64,000 nt of DNA from Hawksworthiomyces lignivorus (lineage: Eukaryota; Ascomycota; Sordariomycetes; Ophiostomatales; Ophiostomataceae). Each line of letters begins with the position of its first letter. Position 1 is the stretch's first letter. The DNA lies in NCBI GenBank assembly GCA_002917075.1, contig NTMA01000005.1, positions 62,001 to 126,000 of the forward strand. The letters run 5' to 3'. The position numbers and the translations under genes were made by a program. Under the pieces are notes generated by a model that did not search any database, had not been told where the DNA came from, and was given only the letters and a program-made list of their open reading frames with translations. Positions 34,301-45,757 of the stretch are shown one piece after another.

Positions 34301-34415
34301 CATCGTCGCCGTTCTTCTAGTATCGGACCACCTCGACCTCTGCCACTGGACGGTACCGCTGCATCGCAACTCTTGGGGGTGAATCCCCGCCAACCGCCCC
34401 TATCGCCAATACCTG
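28331..34415. other. 6-kb gene-poor region
   Basis: No gene supported on either strand. The 28331-28700 end is promoter of the mini-protein, with a CT-rich stretch on its strand. Open frames at 29048-29617 (-), 30270-30593 (-) and 32027-32425 (+) have no recognisable motif and no splice partners that I could find. From about 33180 to 34415 the plus strand is pyrimidine-rich, as expected of a promoter and long 5' leader for mnn10. Confidence 0.4.
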
Positions 34416-34570
34416 GTATGTAATCAACATTCCAGTGCTGCACCTTGTCTCGCTAGAAAGAAGGAAAAAGGAAATCGATCTACCGTTGTTTTTTCATTTG
34501 ATATTCCGCTTTCGGGACTTTTAGCTGACTTACAATTCGTTACTTTCTGTTTGTTTTTGCTCTTGTTTAG
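34416..34570 (+). other. Probable 5' UTR intron of mnn10
   Basis: A GTATGT donor at 34416 and TCTTGTTTAG acceptor at 34570 lie 17 nt before the mnn10 ATG, with a T-rich interior. The leader upstream contains several ATGs, which splicing of this segment would not remove entirely. Confidence 0.55.
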
Positions 34571-34587
34571 GCACACCAAATATCAAC

Positions 34588-36121
34588 ATGTCTCTTTCCC
34601 GGAGTCCGTCACCTACTCCCGGCGGCGGTTGGTCCAGTCCAGGTTTGAACATAAATGGCAGTGGGCGTTCAAGTCCATCAAAATCATACAGTGATTCGCA
34701 CGGCGCTTCCGCCGCGTGGGACTCGACAAGATCACGCAACGCTGGAGCGAACAAATACCCTTCCTTTTCTACCCAAAACCAGGGCTTTTTCACACGACAC
34801 ATGCGCCAGCTCTCTAGCAGCCTACCGCGTTTTCAGACTGCATCACGCACCTCTTCCTACTCGGATAAGGATAAGCCTGGTCACGGACCATGGGACGTTG
34901 GCAACTCTTCATTAATCGGACGCTTGCGACTTATCGTCGCACGCATGGGTAAAAAAATGAAGATTCGTTTATTGATTGGCTTCTTGTTATTAGCATGCCT
35001 CTACATCTTCTATCACTCACGTAAGTACTTGCCCAATGGGTTTTGAGTGCCGTGACTGGGAACATGGAAACTAACTTGCGTGGTGATTGTCCCAGCCCTC
35101 GTCTACCACTGGCGGAGAGCGTCATGGTTAGGCGGCGGAGAGAAGTTTGTGATCATCTTGGCGGCGAATGTTGGTGGTGGTGTCATGGAATGGAAAGGTG
35201 CTCGAGAATGGGCAATCGAGAGAGATAGCACCCGTAACAAAAAGCGGTATGCCTCCCGTTGGGGCTACGACCTTGAGATTGTCGACATGAGTACAAAGAA
35301 GCGATACGCCCACGAATGGCGTGAGAGCTGGGAAAAAGTTGATTTCATCAGGCAGGCCCTGAGAAAATATCCCAAGGCCGAGTGGTACGTTCCCTGTCGA
35401 CGATTACATTCCATGCACATTGTGCTTCCTTCTGTTTCCTCTTTCTAACAATACTAGGTTTTGGTGGCTTGATCTGAACACGTTCGTCATGGAACCATCG
35501 TACTCCCTTCAGGATCATATCTTCAACAACCTCCAAGACCACATCTATCGTGATATCAACGAATATAACCCCCTCAACCTCACCCACCCTCCAACAGACG
35601 CCTACTTGGACGAGTTCTCTCGGAGCCCCATCGGAGATGGCGATCCGGAGTCTGTGAACCTTATTCTGTCGCAAGACTGCTCCGGGTTCAACCTGGGCTC
35701 TTTCTTCATTCGCAAGAGCGAGTGGACGGATCGGCTACTAGACGTATGGTGGGACCCTGTCGCCTACGAACAGAAGCACATGGAATGGGAGCACAAGGAG
35801 CAGGATGCTCTAGAGCAGCTGTACACCGCACAGCCTTGGATTCGTCAGCACATGGGATTCCTACCGCAGCGGATGATAAACAGTTTCCCACAAGGAGCGT
35901 GCTCCGAAAATGGCAACAATACGCGCTTCCATTACGACCAAAAGGACCGCGACTTTTTGGTTAACATGGCCGGCTGCGAGTGGGGCCGTGATTGCTGGGG
36001 CGAGATGTACAACTACCGCGAGCTGAGCTACTATCTTAACCGATCGTGGTGGGAGCGGTTTAAGGAGGACTTCCTATGCTACATCTGGTTCAAGATCACC
36101 GGACAGAAAGTCAAGTTTTAG
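34588..36121 (+). CDS. mnn10: Alpha-1,6-mannosyltransferase Mnn10 (GT34)
   Basis: Exons 34588-35020, 35096-35384 and 35458-36121 give 461 residues; introns are 75 and 73 nt with CTAAC/CTAAC-like branch sites. A Ser/Pro-rich cytosolic tail of about 125 residues precedes one signal-anchor (IRLLIGFLLLACLYIFY), making a type II Golgi protein. The GT34 (GMA12/MNN10) domain includes KFVIILAANVGGG, RYASRWGYDLEIVD, EKVDFIRQALRKYPKAEW, the sugar-nucleotide motif WWLDLNTFVMEP, SQDCSGFNLGSFFIRKSEW and the C-terminal NMAGCEWGRDCWGEM. The DLN in place of DxD, followed by FVMEP, is what I recall for Mnn10 as opposed to galactosyltransferase members. It is a subunit of M-Pol II, elongating the alpha-1,6-mannan backbone together with Mnn9, whose gene is also in this window. 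Confidence 0.9.
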
Positions 36122-37795
36122 AAAGGAACGGGAAGTTTAGGCAAACCGACAGTAGCCATGTTCAATCGGCATTGGTGACATGTGCGGGTGTTCGCTTACG
36201 TTCACACGACCTTGATGACTATTTATCTCTTTTATTCGGGCGCTTCATTTCCTATAATACGTTCTCGCCTGCTGAAGTGAGCTTCTACGTCTCTCGAACC
36301 GCAGTACTCAGACGATTCTCTCTTTATGTCCGAATTTTACCATCAGTATGCCACTATTAGGGGCAATTGTTTGTTTTGCAGATTCATTTCTGATTCGGCG
36401 TTGCCTTTTTTGAGGTCGTTGGCATTTGTACCTGTTTTATTTGCGACCTTCCATACAGGAGGAAGGGGTTGGGATAGATTGGAGACACATGGTGAACACT
36501 GCACGATATACCGGATGTTACATTTCGTTCCACAATTTTCTTGTCTCATCGGCTTGCCCGTCGAAGTCTGATGAGACCACTTTTATTTTTTTATTTTTTA
36601 TTCGAGAAGGGGGATCTGATCTCATACCCGTTTATCTTGTGCCCCCTTCACGCTTTACTACCTCGATTTCATGTTTTATATCTTCTATTCTTTTCCCCTC
36701 TACTATTCTCGCGCTTTAAAGCTTATTATTCATTATTCTCCCTTTTTATCCACCTTCTGCTTTTTTAGTTTTGTGCCTTCGGAGTTATTTTACATGTGTA
36801 ATTGTTCATACTGTCCTACATCGGGTCATGTACAGAAGGGAGTCTTGGCATGAGTAGTTACAAATAGAGATACAAAAAAATCCAACAAATGTCCTGCTCT
36901 ATATTTTAGCGGGCAAAAAACAATATGATACTATTTCTATGTGGACGGTAAACTAACATGTCTTTCTACACACGTACAGGTCGGTTTTGCTTCGTGACTG
37001 TTCTTGTAGAACTGCCTGTTTGATTTGGTAGTTTGGTTGCACAACTTAAAACTTTCGTGCATCTAGTTCGCTACGTTATTTGATCCACTAGCCGGTGGTG
37101 GTCAAAGTTTGACGGGTTTGTATCTAGCATCTGGCTGCGTAGCCCTATTTGCCGTAATCTCTTCTCAGTTCTTATATGTCTTGAGCTTAAAGAGTATTAG
37201 AGAGGCAGGACAAAATAAACCAGAGAAACGGTCTTAAACTTTCTTGCTGATATCAATCAAAGTAGTATACTTGAATACGAGACGGTGACATAACTAGATA
37301 ATTTATTATGTACACGACTTCAAGAATAATACAGTTCTATGTACGAGAAAACTGTGAAACGACACGCGGACGCCAAAAACAGAACAGAAGACTCAGCAGG
37401 GAAACAAAAAAAAGACTCTATATCAAGACACCCATTCCCCCCTCCCCCCTCTCTCTCTTATAAGGAAACAAACGAAAATGGGACACAAACGCCAGAAATA
37501 AAATATATGCAAAGAAGGAAATCCTGACGTGACCTCTGTCATTCATCAAAGGCAATACCAAGAAGGTTGAATCATGGTATTGTCGTGTGTAAGACGTAAC
37601 AAGTCGTGACATGAGAAAGCTGATTAGGAGCCGGGGTATTTTTCATTTTCAGTGAAACAGTAGCAATCATTAAGAGGTAGTTGTTGTATATGGGCGAAAA
37701 TAAGAGCTAGGTAGCGGATTATAGCAGTGATGTGACAAACAAATTGGAGAGTGAGAGACAGTGATGTATGGTGTGTGGTGGATCTCTAGAGATCA
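36122..37795. other. Convergent spacer, mnn10 / GH16
   Basis: 3' flanks of two convergent genes; T-rich after mnn10 (36570-36770). A CT run is at 37440-37460. No gene seen. Confidence 0.4.
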
Positions 37796-38833
37796 TCATG
37801 CAGTAAATGGCACTGGCACCAGCGCATTCTTTTGGTTCTGCTGCGGCACGGTCCGCTTGCTAGAGCTGCCAGATTTCTGGTATACTTTGACGCTGTTGAT
37901 GAGCCAGTAGGCGTCCACGAAGGCGTCCTCGTTCTGCAGCACGTACGCATCGCAGGTGCTCGCCAGGGCCGAGCACGTCGCGTCCTGGCCCCACACCTGG
38001 CCGGCCCAGTCACCGCACAGCGTCGTGTCGAAGATGATCTGCTGTGAAGAGAAGTATGTGTCAATGTCGCAGCCCGTGAACGTGGCTAGCGGCGTGCCGA
38101 ACGTGGCCGTGTCCAGCGAGTGAGCAGACGCTCCGCTGGTCAGCGCCGTCGCAGAGCCGCTGCCGCGCGGGAAGAACCACACGGAGATGGCCTCCGACGT
38201 CAGCTCCATGGCGTACACGCCACCACCGGCGGAATTGAATCCAGCACCGTACGTCTGCGCGCTCGCGACCGTCTGTGAGCACCCTGCGAACCCGCCACCG
38301 GCACCACAGTCTACAGATCCCCCACCGGAGCTGAACTCCGTGCCCGCGAGGGACCCGGTGTTGCTCATAGTGCAGCCTGGATTGGTGTGCAAGGTGATAG
38401 AGTCCGTCGTCTGGCTGTTCACGCCCTCGATGATGTCGATCTCGCCGCCGGACGGCCAGTTTGGGCCGAGCGTCCAGAACGCGGGCCACACGCCGCAGCC
38501 GACCGGCATATGCTGGATGTCGGCCACAAAGAGGCCCTTGTCGTACGATTTGGAGCTCGTCACGCGAGTAGAGGCACGGCCGGCGGTTGGGTTTTGGGTC
38601 ATATGATCAACACCTAGGTAGATCTGGTCGTTGACATAGCCAGCTAGGCCGTTTTTGCTGGCCGTGGCAGCATTTGCGTAGGCCACTAGACCGTTGGTGG
38701 GATCGGTTGTATCAAAGAATGTAAAGCTAGAAAAGAAATTGGATACATCGTAATTGTCCTGCAGCGCATAAGAGGCTGCTTGAGCTGTGGCAGCTAACAG
38801 GACTGAAACGAAAGTGATGCTATATAATCTCAT
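37796..38833 (-). CDS. Secreted GH16 endo-beta-glucanase
   Basis: Single exon of 345 residues. A signal peptide (MRLYSITFVSVLLAATAQA) is followed by a GH16 domain: YDVSNFFSSFTFFDTTDPTN at the mature N-terminus, the GVWPAFWTLGPNWP strand, and the catalytic GGEIDIIEG, with predicted nucleophile Glu131, helper Asp133 and acid/base Glu136. Later elements are ITLHTNPGC, the CDIDTYFSSQQIIF region and CGDWAGQVW. Proteins of this type hydrolyse beta-1,3(4)-glucans in fungal or plant wall material outside the cell. The C-terminus ends in a short basic tail with no clear GPI signal. I picked the ATG at 38833 because it opens the signal peptide; the in-frame ATG at 38932 would bury it. Confidence 0.92.
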   Translation of the reverse strand: MRLYSITFVSVLLAATAQAASYALQDNYDVSNFFSSFTFFDTTDPTNGLVAYANAATASKNGLAGYVNDQIYLGVDHMTQNPTAGRASTRVTSSKSYDKGLFVADIQHMPVGCGVWPAFWTLGPNWPSGGEIDIIEGVNSQTTDSITLHTNPGCTMSNTGSLAGTEFSSGGGSVDCGAGGGFAGCSQTVASAQTYGAGFNSAGGGVYAMELTSEAISVWFFPRGSGSATALTSGASAHSLDTATFGTPLATFTGCDIDTYFSSQQIIFDTTLCGDWAGQVWGQDATCSALASTCDAYVLQNEDAFVDAYWLINSVKVYQKSGSSSKRTVPQQNQKNALVPVPFTA

Positions 38834-41172
38834 TGTTGTAGGTGGTGCTAACGTGTTGGCGAGAAAGGTCGCTAATCTCTTGAGATGTGAGCAGTTGGCT
38901 ATGACTGCAAAGGGTACGAGTGACCAGCACAAGTATCTTTTCGTAAATGTTGAGAGCGCTTTAACTTAAGGGTTGAGAGTGCTTTGGAGAAGAGGACGAG
39001 TCGCGATGTTTCAGCTAATTCTTGACTTTTTGTATTTGCGAATAATGATCAAGACAAACAAAGGGATAGAAAAGCTCAAAGACTTTATAGAAGTCAAAAT
39101 ATACTTGAACAAAAAAAAAAGGAAAGAAGATAATGAGGAGGCAATACGTTCCAGACGTTTGTTGGCCTCTTTGTGTTATTGAAGCTGGTGATCAATAAAG
39201 CCGTATGGCACCAGCCACAGCGGAACCGTAGAACAAAACTGAAGAGAGTTTAATTAGAGCCAAGGTTTGCCATGGCATCATTTCCAGGGATGGCTGAAGT
39301 GTATAAAGTAGATAGAGAATATCAAGACGGAACGGTGTCAACTGGTAGAGAGAGTATAGAAAAATAAGGAAAAGCCGACGGCAATGAGACACAGCATGAC
39401 CAAATCAACGGCGCTTCTAGCTCCGGACGGTCTAGACACAGACGTAATCTGGCAGAAAACTGCTCTCCGTATGCCATTTTGGATTTTTCTCTTAGCCAGG
39501 CATGAGAATGTAGAGGGTTCATATAGTGAGATCTGTGTCTCACTCGGGAGAGGCGAGAGCCGCTTTGCTGTTCGCTGGGAGATCCTCACAATATGAACCC
39601 GTCTACCTATTATCAAAGTCCACAGAGATTGGCGGCTGCCAGGAGTCACAGCTCGATACTTCAATTGGATCAGCAGGACACGTCCAGGGCCTATCTAAGG
39701 CCTCTAACATCCTAGATGGCCAATCTGAGATCGAAGGGGCGTGCTGAATTCGATGCCCTGATGGCCTGGCCGTCAATCTGTTCTGCCTCCTGGGCAGAGT
39801 CATACCAAATGGCGGCCGAGAGGCTATACCTAGAAGGGCCTTCGGCGTCTAGAAATGAAGAAAAAAGAAGCTCCAATGGCTCACAGGGGCTGGTGTCCGC
39901 AGCTCTCAAACCACATGGTGCGCCTCAAGAAAAAGCAAATACAAGACCCTGAAAATACAAATTTCTCCCCTACAACTAGTAACGGAGAGATCTGTTTGGG
40001 TATAAAGAGAATAGAAGATAAGGCAAGGGGCTGCTTGAAGCGAATTGTCTGGAATGTGAGTACTTCATATTGCATTCCAGTGGTTGCTGGTTTTGCACAC
40101 TTTCCAGCCATCCACTCATTGCAGGCAGTTTTCAGGCACAGGCTACAGATGGGTGGGCATTCCAGGAACCTGGTCAGTCGAATGTGGGGATGGAATTGGA
40201 GAGAGCGAGGAACTGCAAGAATACGTATTACTGATGTCAATAATTGGAGATATCCTTGCCACCTTTAGACTTTTGGAAAAAATAAAAATAAAAATAAAAA
40301 TAAAACTAGAATAAGGAGTTGAAATTCATTGGCTAGGAAATGTACAATTTGCAAACAATAATGTGGTCCTGGCAGAAAGCGGTCTTCGTCTGAAGCAGAA
40401 CCTGGAAGAGGAGCTGTGTCGTAGGGAGAATTGCTGACACCCAATGAATGTGGCCATATCTCACTGGTTCTGGAACGCATCCCGTGCGCCGGCTGCCAAG
40501 ACTAGACGGGCACGACATCCAACCAAAATCTCCGTCAGGAACAGACCAAAATAAATTTCTTCCGGGTTCGATCCGACAACCGGGCGAGCAGAGTCAAATT
40601 AGTACTTTCTCTGGAGTGCTGAAGAGGGAAAATGACGGCGTGGCCCTGAGACATACGGCCGGCTTGGCAACATTCATATTTCTTATTTCTCTCCCTTAGA
40701 GCCGGAAGTGTTCCCTGCTGGATAGCTTCCTGGCTTGGCCGTGAGATTCTGGACTCTTAACTTCATCCCTGTGTATTGCTGTCCTAGACATATATGCTTA
40801 GGACTTTGCCAAGAGGCGTACCTGAAAGAGAGAGTGGCTACGTATCCGAAAGGACAAAAAAAAAAAGATCACGAAAACGCGAGTCTTGCACCTCCTTCTT
40901 TGCTGTGTGTCTCAGGTGAGATATTCAAATTAGGCACCTGTTTCGGCGCAAGAACCAATTGGTATATGCTATGCTATCGACTGTTTGAGGCGACCGCGAA
41001 GACGTAGGCTCAGCGAAAGTGCACACCCTATGCTATAATTCTGACGCGATGGAACAAGACGCAATGGGGTTTTGGGTATCTTGTGGGTGATGCGACTGTT
41101 CAGCCTCAGTGCAGATCTACTGATATTTGTGCTTCTTCAATAGTAATGACAATCTTCTTCCCTTCGCGTTTA
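38834..41172. other. 2.3-kb spacer
   Basis: Promoter of the GH16 gene plus sequence of unknown role. An (AAAAAT)n short repeat lies at about 40275-40305. Open frames around 39330-40270 overlap on both strands without motifs. No gene supported. Confidence 0.4.
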
Positions 41173-43308
41173 TCACTGCCAGCTCCGTCCCAGCAGCCGG
41201 TCTCCTTCTGGCCGTTTCTCGTCGTCCTCCGAAATCGCGAGTATCAGTTCTCCAAACAGGCCGTTGGCCCATCCAAACCATGCGCGAGTCCAAACCTGCG
41301 GTGCCCATGTATCAACACTCTCGTGCATCACTCCAGAGCCCCACGTGGAGTTGAGCAACATGTTCAACTGTGTAGCCACCAACTCGTCTCGGTTCTCTAA
41401 TCCTATGCTATCACTGTTGCTTTCTTTGCTGGATCTGCTGCTATTGTAGTTATAATACGTGAGTGCCGTGACGATCGATGCCATTGGCCACGCCTTGCCT
41501 GGACCCATGTGAGGACCACCTACTGCTGCCAGGCCCCTTGGGTCACCCCATGCGTAATATGGATTGGCCGTGCTGAGCACGAAGCGGCGCGTATTTTCAT
41601 AAATTTGAGCATAGTCATGCTGGTTTTCGCTTGGGATATCGGCCTCCGCGGCGTGGTTGGCCGCATGTCCGGTGGTCGCTCTCCTGTCGTCAGACTGTGA
41701 CGGGTGCATGTATTCGTCCAGATAGCCGAGGAGGGGAATAGACAGCAGCGAGGGTATGTTTGCGTCGTCCATCAGGTTGACGCTACCATATCCGTCCACC
41801 TCGTACGCAAAAATATCACCGAATGTGCGGTGCCGGACGACAGCATCGCGGTCGATGCCGGCACGGACGCCCTTGGCGAACTCGCGCATAACGCGCGTGA
41901 GATTCGCGGCTTTGGCGTGGTGCAGGCTGTTCAAGCCGGGATCGGCGAGGCGCTCCATGACCACCGAGGCCCGCTCGAGCGAGGCGGCCCACATCATGTT
42001 GGCAGGCACCAGAAACTGGAAGATGGTGGCGTCGTCCGACGGCCGGAACGACGAGCGCACCATGCCATTCGCCCGACTGGGATTGCCGAGCCCGAGATTG
42101 GTCAGGGTCTCGGTGCCGCGGTCCGTCCACCCCGTGAAGCTATAGGCGGAGTCGAGGATGTGGCCTTCATCGTCGTACATTCCTGCGCGCATGTCGCCGG
42201 CGGCATCTACGGCCGCCTCCACGGCATCGATCCATCGGTAGCGCGCAAAGAAGGCAGCATCGCCCGTCTGCTCATAGTAGACGGCGGAGACCTGCAGGAA
42301 GGAGGCGAGCGAGTCCAGCTCCCACTTGCAGTCAAACACCAGCTGGCGGTCGTAGGCGGGGTACGGGTGGTTGTACTTGTACGACGTGTTGTTGGTCGGC
42401 GGGATGCCAGATTCCCGCGGCGGCTGGAAGCTGTGGCAGTACGGCGAGATCAGCACGTACCGGGACTGCAGGTTGATGAGGCCGCGCCAGAGGCCGGCCA
42501 GCTTCTCTCCATCGCCACCGCCGCCACCGCCGCCTTCGCTGGTCTCGCCGTCGTCGCCGGTGTCGCCAGAGGGCGCACTCCTGGCATCTTTTGGATTTTT
42601 GATCATCTCCTTTGCCGGCCGCAGGAAGCTGCGGTACGAGTACATCTGGGCAGCCGAGTCGCGCAGCCACATGGCGTCGATGTCGCCGGTGATGATGTAG
42701 GTCAGTTCTTCGTCGGTGACGCGCTCTTCGCTCGTCTCGGGATCCGTGTAGTTGGCGTAGCCGTGCCACTTGATCATGGTGTCGAGCGTGTTGGGGAACG
42801 CATTCTCAAACAGCCGGAACAGGTCCGGGTCGCGGATGGTCGTGCGCATGCGTTCGATGGCGGCCTCGAGCGACGAGAGGTTGAACGTGCGGCACGACGG
42901 CGGCGGCCGCATGTAGGGAAACTGGTACTTGCCCGCGGACAGCGGCTTCGGCTTCTTCCACAGCCGCGTCTCGTACGGCATGCAGCCGCCCGGGTACTGG
43001 CTGTCGTCAGGGCCATCATAGGGCAGCTGAAAAAGATCGGTCGCGTTTTCGTCCAGCGAGTCGAGAAACGCCCACGGGTTCGCCGCAGCGGCCGTGCTGG
43101 TGGCAAACCAGCTGAAGAGGCCGAGCTCGCTGATCTGGAAGATGAGGTATAGCAGCCCGAGGGCCACGATAACAGTCAGAGCCCAGATCAAGCGGTGCTG
43201 CTGCCATTCCCGCCTTCTGTGCGGAGATTTTGCCGGCTCAAATTCCAGCGACTCGCGGATGGGCAGATATGAGTATGATGAAGACGACGAAGACGACGAA
43301 GATGACAT
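41173..43308 (-). CDS. GH125 exo-alpha-1,6-mannosidase, Mug157-like
   Basis: Single exon of 711 residues. A poly-Ser cytosolic start and basic stretch precede one membrane anchor (IWALTVIVALGLLYLIFQI), so a type II membrane or lumenal/secreted enzyme is likely. The rest matches the GH125/DUF1237 family: TYIITGDIDAMWLRDSAAQM, SRYVLISPYCHSFQ, a KWELDSLASFLQVS block, DSAYSFTGWTDRG, MVRSSFRPSDDA, the MDDANIPSLLSIPLLGY segment, NPYYAWGD and the SGVMHESVDTW end. Family members remove terminal alpha-1,6-linked mannose (inverting mechanism); the fission-yeast relative is Mug157. A Gly-rich insert (SEGGGGGGGDGEK) interrupts the domain. Its linkage specificity matches the backbone made by Mnn9/Mnn10 nearby. 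Confidence 0.92.
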   Translation of the reverse strand: MSSSSSSSSSSYSYLPIRESLEFEPAKSPHRRREWQQHRLIWALTVIVALGLLYLIFQISELGLFSWFATSTAAAANPWAFLDSLDENATDLFQLPYDGPDDSQYPGGCMPYETRLWKKPKPLSAGKYQFPYMRPPPSCRTFNLSSLEAAIERMRTTIRDPDLFRLFENAFPNTLDTMIKWHGYANYTDPETSEERVTDEELTYIITGDIDAMWLRDSAAQMYSYRSFLRPAKEMIKNPKDARSAPSGDTGDDGETSEGGGGGGGDGEKLAGLWRGLINLQSRYVLISPYCHSFQPPRESGIPPTNNTSYKYNHPYPAYDRQLVFDCKWELDSLASFLQVSAVYYEQTGDAAFFARYRWIDAVEAAVDAAGDMRAGMYDDEGHILDSAYSFTGWTDRGTETLTNLGLGNPSRANGMVRSSFRPSDDATIFQFLVPANMMWAASLERASVVMERLADPGLNSLHHAKAANLTRVMREFAKGVRAGIDRDAVVRHRTFGDIFAYEVDGYGSVNLMDDANIPSLLSIPLLGYLDEYMHPSQSDDRRATTGHAANHAAEADIPSENQHDYAQIYENTRRFVLSTANPYYAWGDPRGLAAVGGPHMGPGKAWPMASIVTALTYYNYNSSRSSKESNSDSIGLENRDELVATQLNMLLNSTWGSGVMHESVDTWAPQVWTRAWFGWANGLFGELILAISEDDEKRPEGDRLLGRSWQ

Positions 43309-44625
43309 GACGAAGAAGTTGGACCAAAAAAATGAGGAAAGTAGATTTCGGGATGAGAGGAGGCGAAGGGGTGCAAGATTCTCCTAAAGGAAAGACACTG
43401 CTATTCAAAGAGAGAGTCTGCTCTTCACGCACACCAAGGGTAGCCTTAGTGCAAAGTACTGGCAGCCATGCAACAAGCTCATAGTCTTTCTTTCCTGTCT
43501 TTTTGTTTGGCGAAGCGATGTTGATGCGGCTTGGAAGCTAGAGAAGACAGATCGATGTTGCGGATACCAGCATTACAGTTATATTTTCAGATACAGGAAA
43601 AGTAGAGCACTGCTTATTAGCAATGAATGTCAAGGATACACCAAATTTCGCCACTGAAGTCATTCTCCCGCAGAAAGCAAGGCTCTTTCGATCGAAACTG
43701 CCCCAGTCTCGGTTCGTGATTATTTAATTGTCTTTATGTGGAGGGCAGATGGCGTCTTCTCAGAAGGAGTTTTGCCTTACACTGCCGAGCGACGCTACCG
43801 GAAAGAAAGCTGAGGAAGAGCCAAGGCTGGAATATAACTATGGCGTGAGGGAGGGTGTGCCATCTATCACTTAATAAACATAATGTGCATAACTGTTTTA
43901 TGTCTGCCACATGATGAGAAGAAGTCCAAGGATATATCTGCTCTGTGTTCCTCTTCGTGCGCCCTTGAAAAGCTCGCACAGGAAAGATAAACCATACTAT
44001 TTCTTGTTTCCTCTGCTCTTATACGCAGCGTAGCATTATTGTCCTCGGCCGCGTGACCAGCCTTGTCTCTCTTTTGAGCTGCGTCTTGCGTATCCCAGCC
44101 TGATTCAGAGAAAAAAAAAAAAAAAAAAAAAATCCGGGGTAAGATATAGAGGCATAACTAAAAGGATGAGGGAAATCCAAAAGAGGGTGTAGAGGAGGGG
44201 AGGACAGCCAAGTGCTGTGTGTATAAGTCGGATTGAATTTTGCCGTGTGTTTTCCCGCTCGGGTGGAAGTGCAAGGTGGCCATCTCTCCATGACCTTCGC
44301 TTCTTAATTGTCTTAATATGCTCGGGCAATAACAGCGATGATCTTGGCACAGGTCCACTCGCAATGTCATCATTTCCCTTGTACGGCAAGCGGAGAGATA
44401 TAAATTGTGTAATGAAGAATCGTCGAGATCATCTTCTAATGGGGACGCTGCCAGACGAGGGACAGATCGAGAGATATTGTTATAAACAGTATATAAACTA
44501 ACAAATTCAATCTGACCTTTCATGCATACGTCTGTATATTCTCTTCTATTGTGGCTGCTCTCTAAAAAATTCAAAAAAACTCTTTTTTTTTATCGACTCG
44601 TCTCTCTTCTATCAACGCAACTGTT
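43309..44625. other. 1.3-kb spacer
   Basis: Promoter of the GH125 gene and 3' end of the acetyltransferase. A 22-base A run at 44111-44132. No gene seen. Confidence 0.4.
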
Positions 44626-45240
44626 TCATGAGTGTTGTGCCTCTATCTGTACCCAAGGCAGCTGCCGCCGAAAAAAGATTGTGTTCGTGATCGGCGTCTC
44701 GTAGTACGCTTCCGTTTCCGTGAAGCCAAGCTTGGTGTACAGCCGCTGCGCAGCCGCCATGGATGACAGTGTGTCCATGACCACCTCAGTGTAGCCGAGG
44801 CTGGCGGCATCGGCCAAGGCTTTGCGGGCGAGCGCCTCGCCGAGGCCCGTGCCGCGCGTCTCTGCCCGGACGTACAGCCGCTTGAGCTCACACCGACGCC
44901 GACGTTCGGGACTGCCGCTGCTGGAGGAAGAAGGAGAGGACAGAGACGATGCAGCAGTGCCGTCTGAAGGCAATGGCAGCGGCCGAAGGCCCACACACCC
45001 AATGGGCCGAGCCTCGTCGTCGGTGCTCCGGGCAATCAGAAGAATGCCATCTGGCGCAGCATATTTTCCTGGTAGGCCGGCAAGCTCTGAGGTATATGAC
45101 TGGTATGACAGATCGATGCCGAGACTGTCGGTGTACTCAGTAAAGAGCGCAGCGACATCTGTAATATCCTGGGACGAAGTTGCGTAGCCAATACGAAATT
45201 TCGGCGATGCAGAGGCTGCGCCGTGTGTGTCGTCAGTCAT
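44626..45240 (-). CDS. GNAT-family N-acetyltransferase
   Basis: Single exon of 204 residues. The acetyl-CoA motif A is visible in LKRLYVRAETRGTGLGEALARKALADA (R-x-x-G-x-G type at RGTGLG), preceded by the beta-4 strand around IGCVGLRPL and followed by GYTEVVMDTL and the motif B helix AAQRLYTKLGF. A Ser-rich insert (SSLSSPSSSSSGS) lies between strand 4 and motif A. Such enzymes acetylate small molecules or proteins; the substrate cannot be told from sequence. The start at 45240 gives a typical N-terminus and there is no competing ATG upstream. Confidence 0.9.
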   Translation of the reverse strand: MTDDTHGAASASPKFRIGYATSSQDITDVAALFTEYTDSLGIDLSYQSYTSELAGLPGKYAAPDGILLIARSTDDEARPIGCVGLRPLPLPSDGTAASSLSSPSSSSSGSPERRRRCELKRLYVRAETRGTGLGEALARKALADAASLGYTEVVMDTLSSMAAAQRLYTKLGFTETEAYYETPITNTIFFRRQLPWVQIEAQHS

Positions 45241-45757
45241 TGCTAGCGAAGATATCTTGGACGGTCCTTTGAATCTCGTATGGCGGGAAACATAAAAGTG
45301 TTAGATGCGAGTTGAGTCAAGATGCAAAGGAACTGCCAAGCTTGCGCCCTGCTTTGACCAGCAATGCCGCTGCCAAGCGGTGTAAGCCGGCTCATTTCAA
45401 CATCCGACTGGACACCGATAAGCTGCCGGCGCCAGAAGTACTGACAATCCCGATATCGCGCCGATAGGCGTTTCTTGCATTTGTCAAACTCGCGCTCAAT
45501 CCCACGGACAATGTTGAATATTTACGGATAAAATCGCAAATATGCACTGCATGAGGCCAGGTTGTCTAAAATGTGCTCCCAAGAGCAAGAAGTCTTTATA
45601 GATATTGTAATCAATACGTCTATCCAAACATGACTGTAGCCAACAAAAAAAAAAAAGGCATTTGTTTGAGAATTCTTAATTAAAAGACGGAAAGAAACAA
45701 TTCCCTAGAAGATATTGAGGATGTGGGCCCTCTGTGAACCGTGCACATGGTTGTCGC
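45241..45757. other. Spacer
   Basis: Acetyltransferase promoter and R3H gene 3' flank, with an A run at 45645-45656. No gene seen. Confidence 0.4.

Noticed and set aside
40560..40585. GGGTTCGATCCGAC, a TpsiC-like box
   Set aside because: No D-arm or anticodon stem upstream at tRNA spacing on either strand.
41704..43152. 482-codon open frame antisense to the GH125 gene
   Set aside because: Composition (Val/Gly/Arg/His-rich) is that of a shadow frame; the opposite strand has full GH125 motifs.
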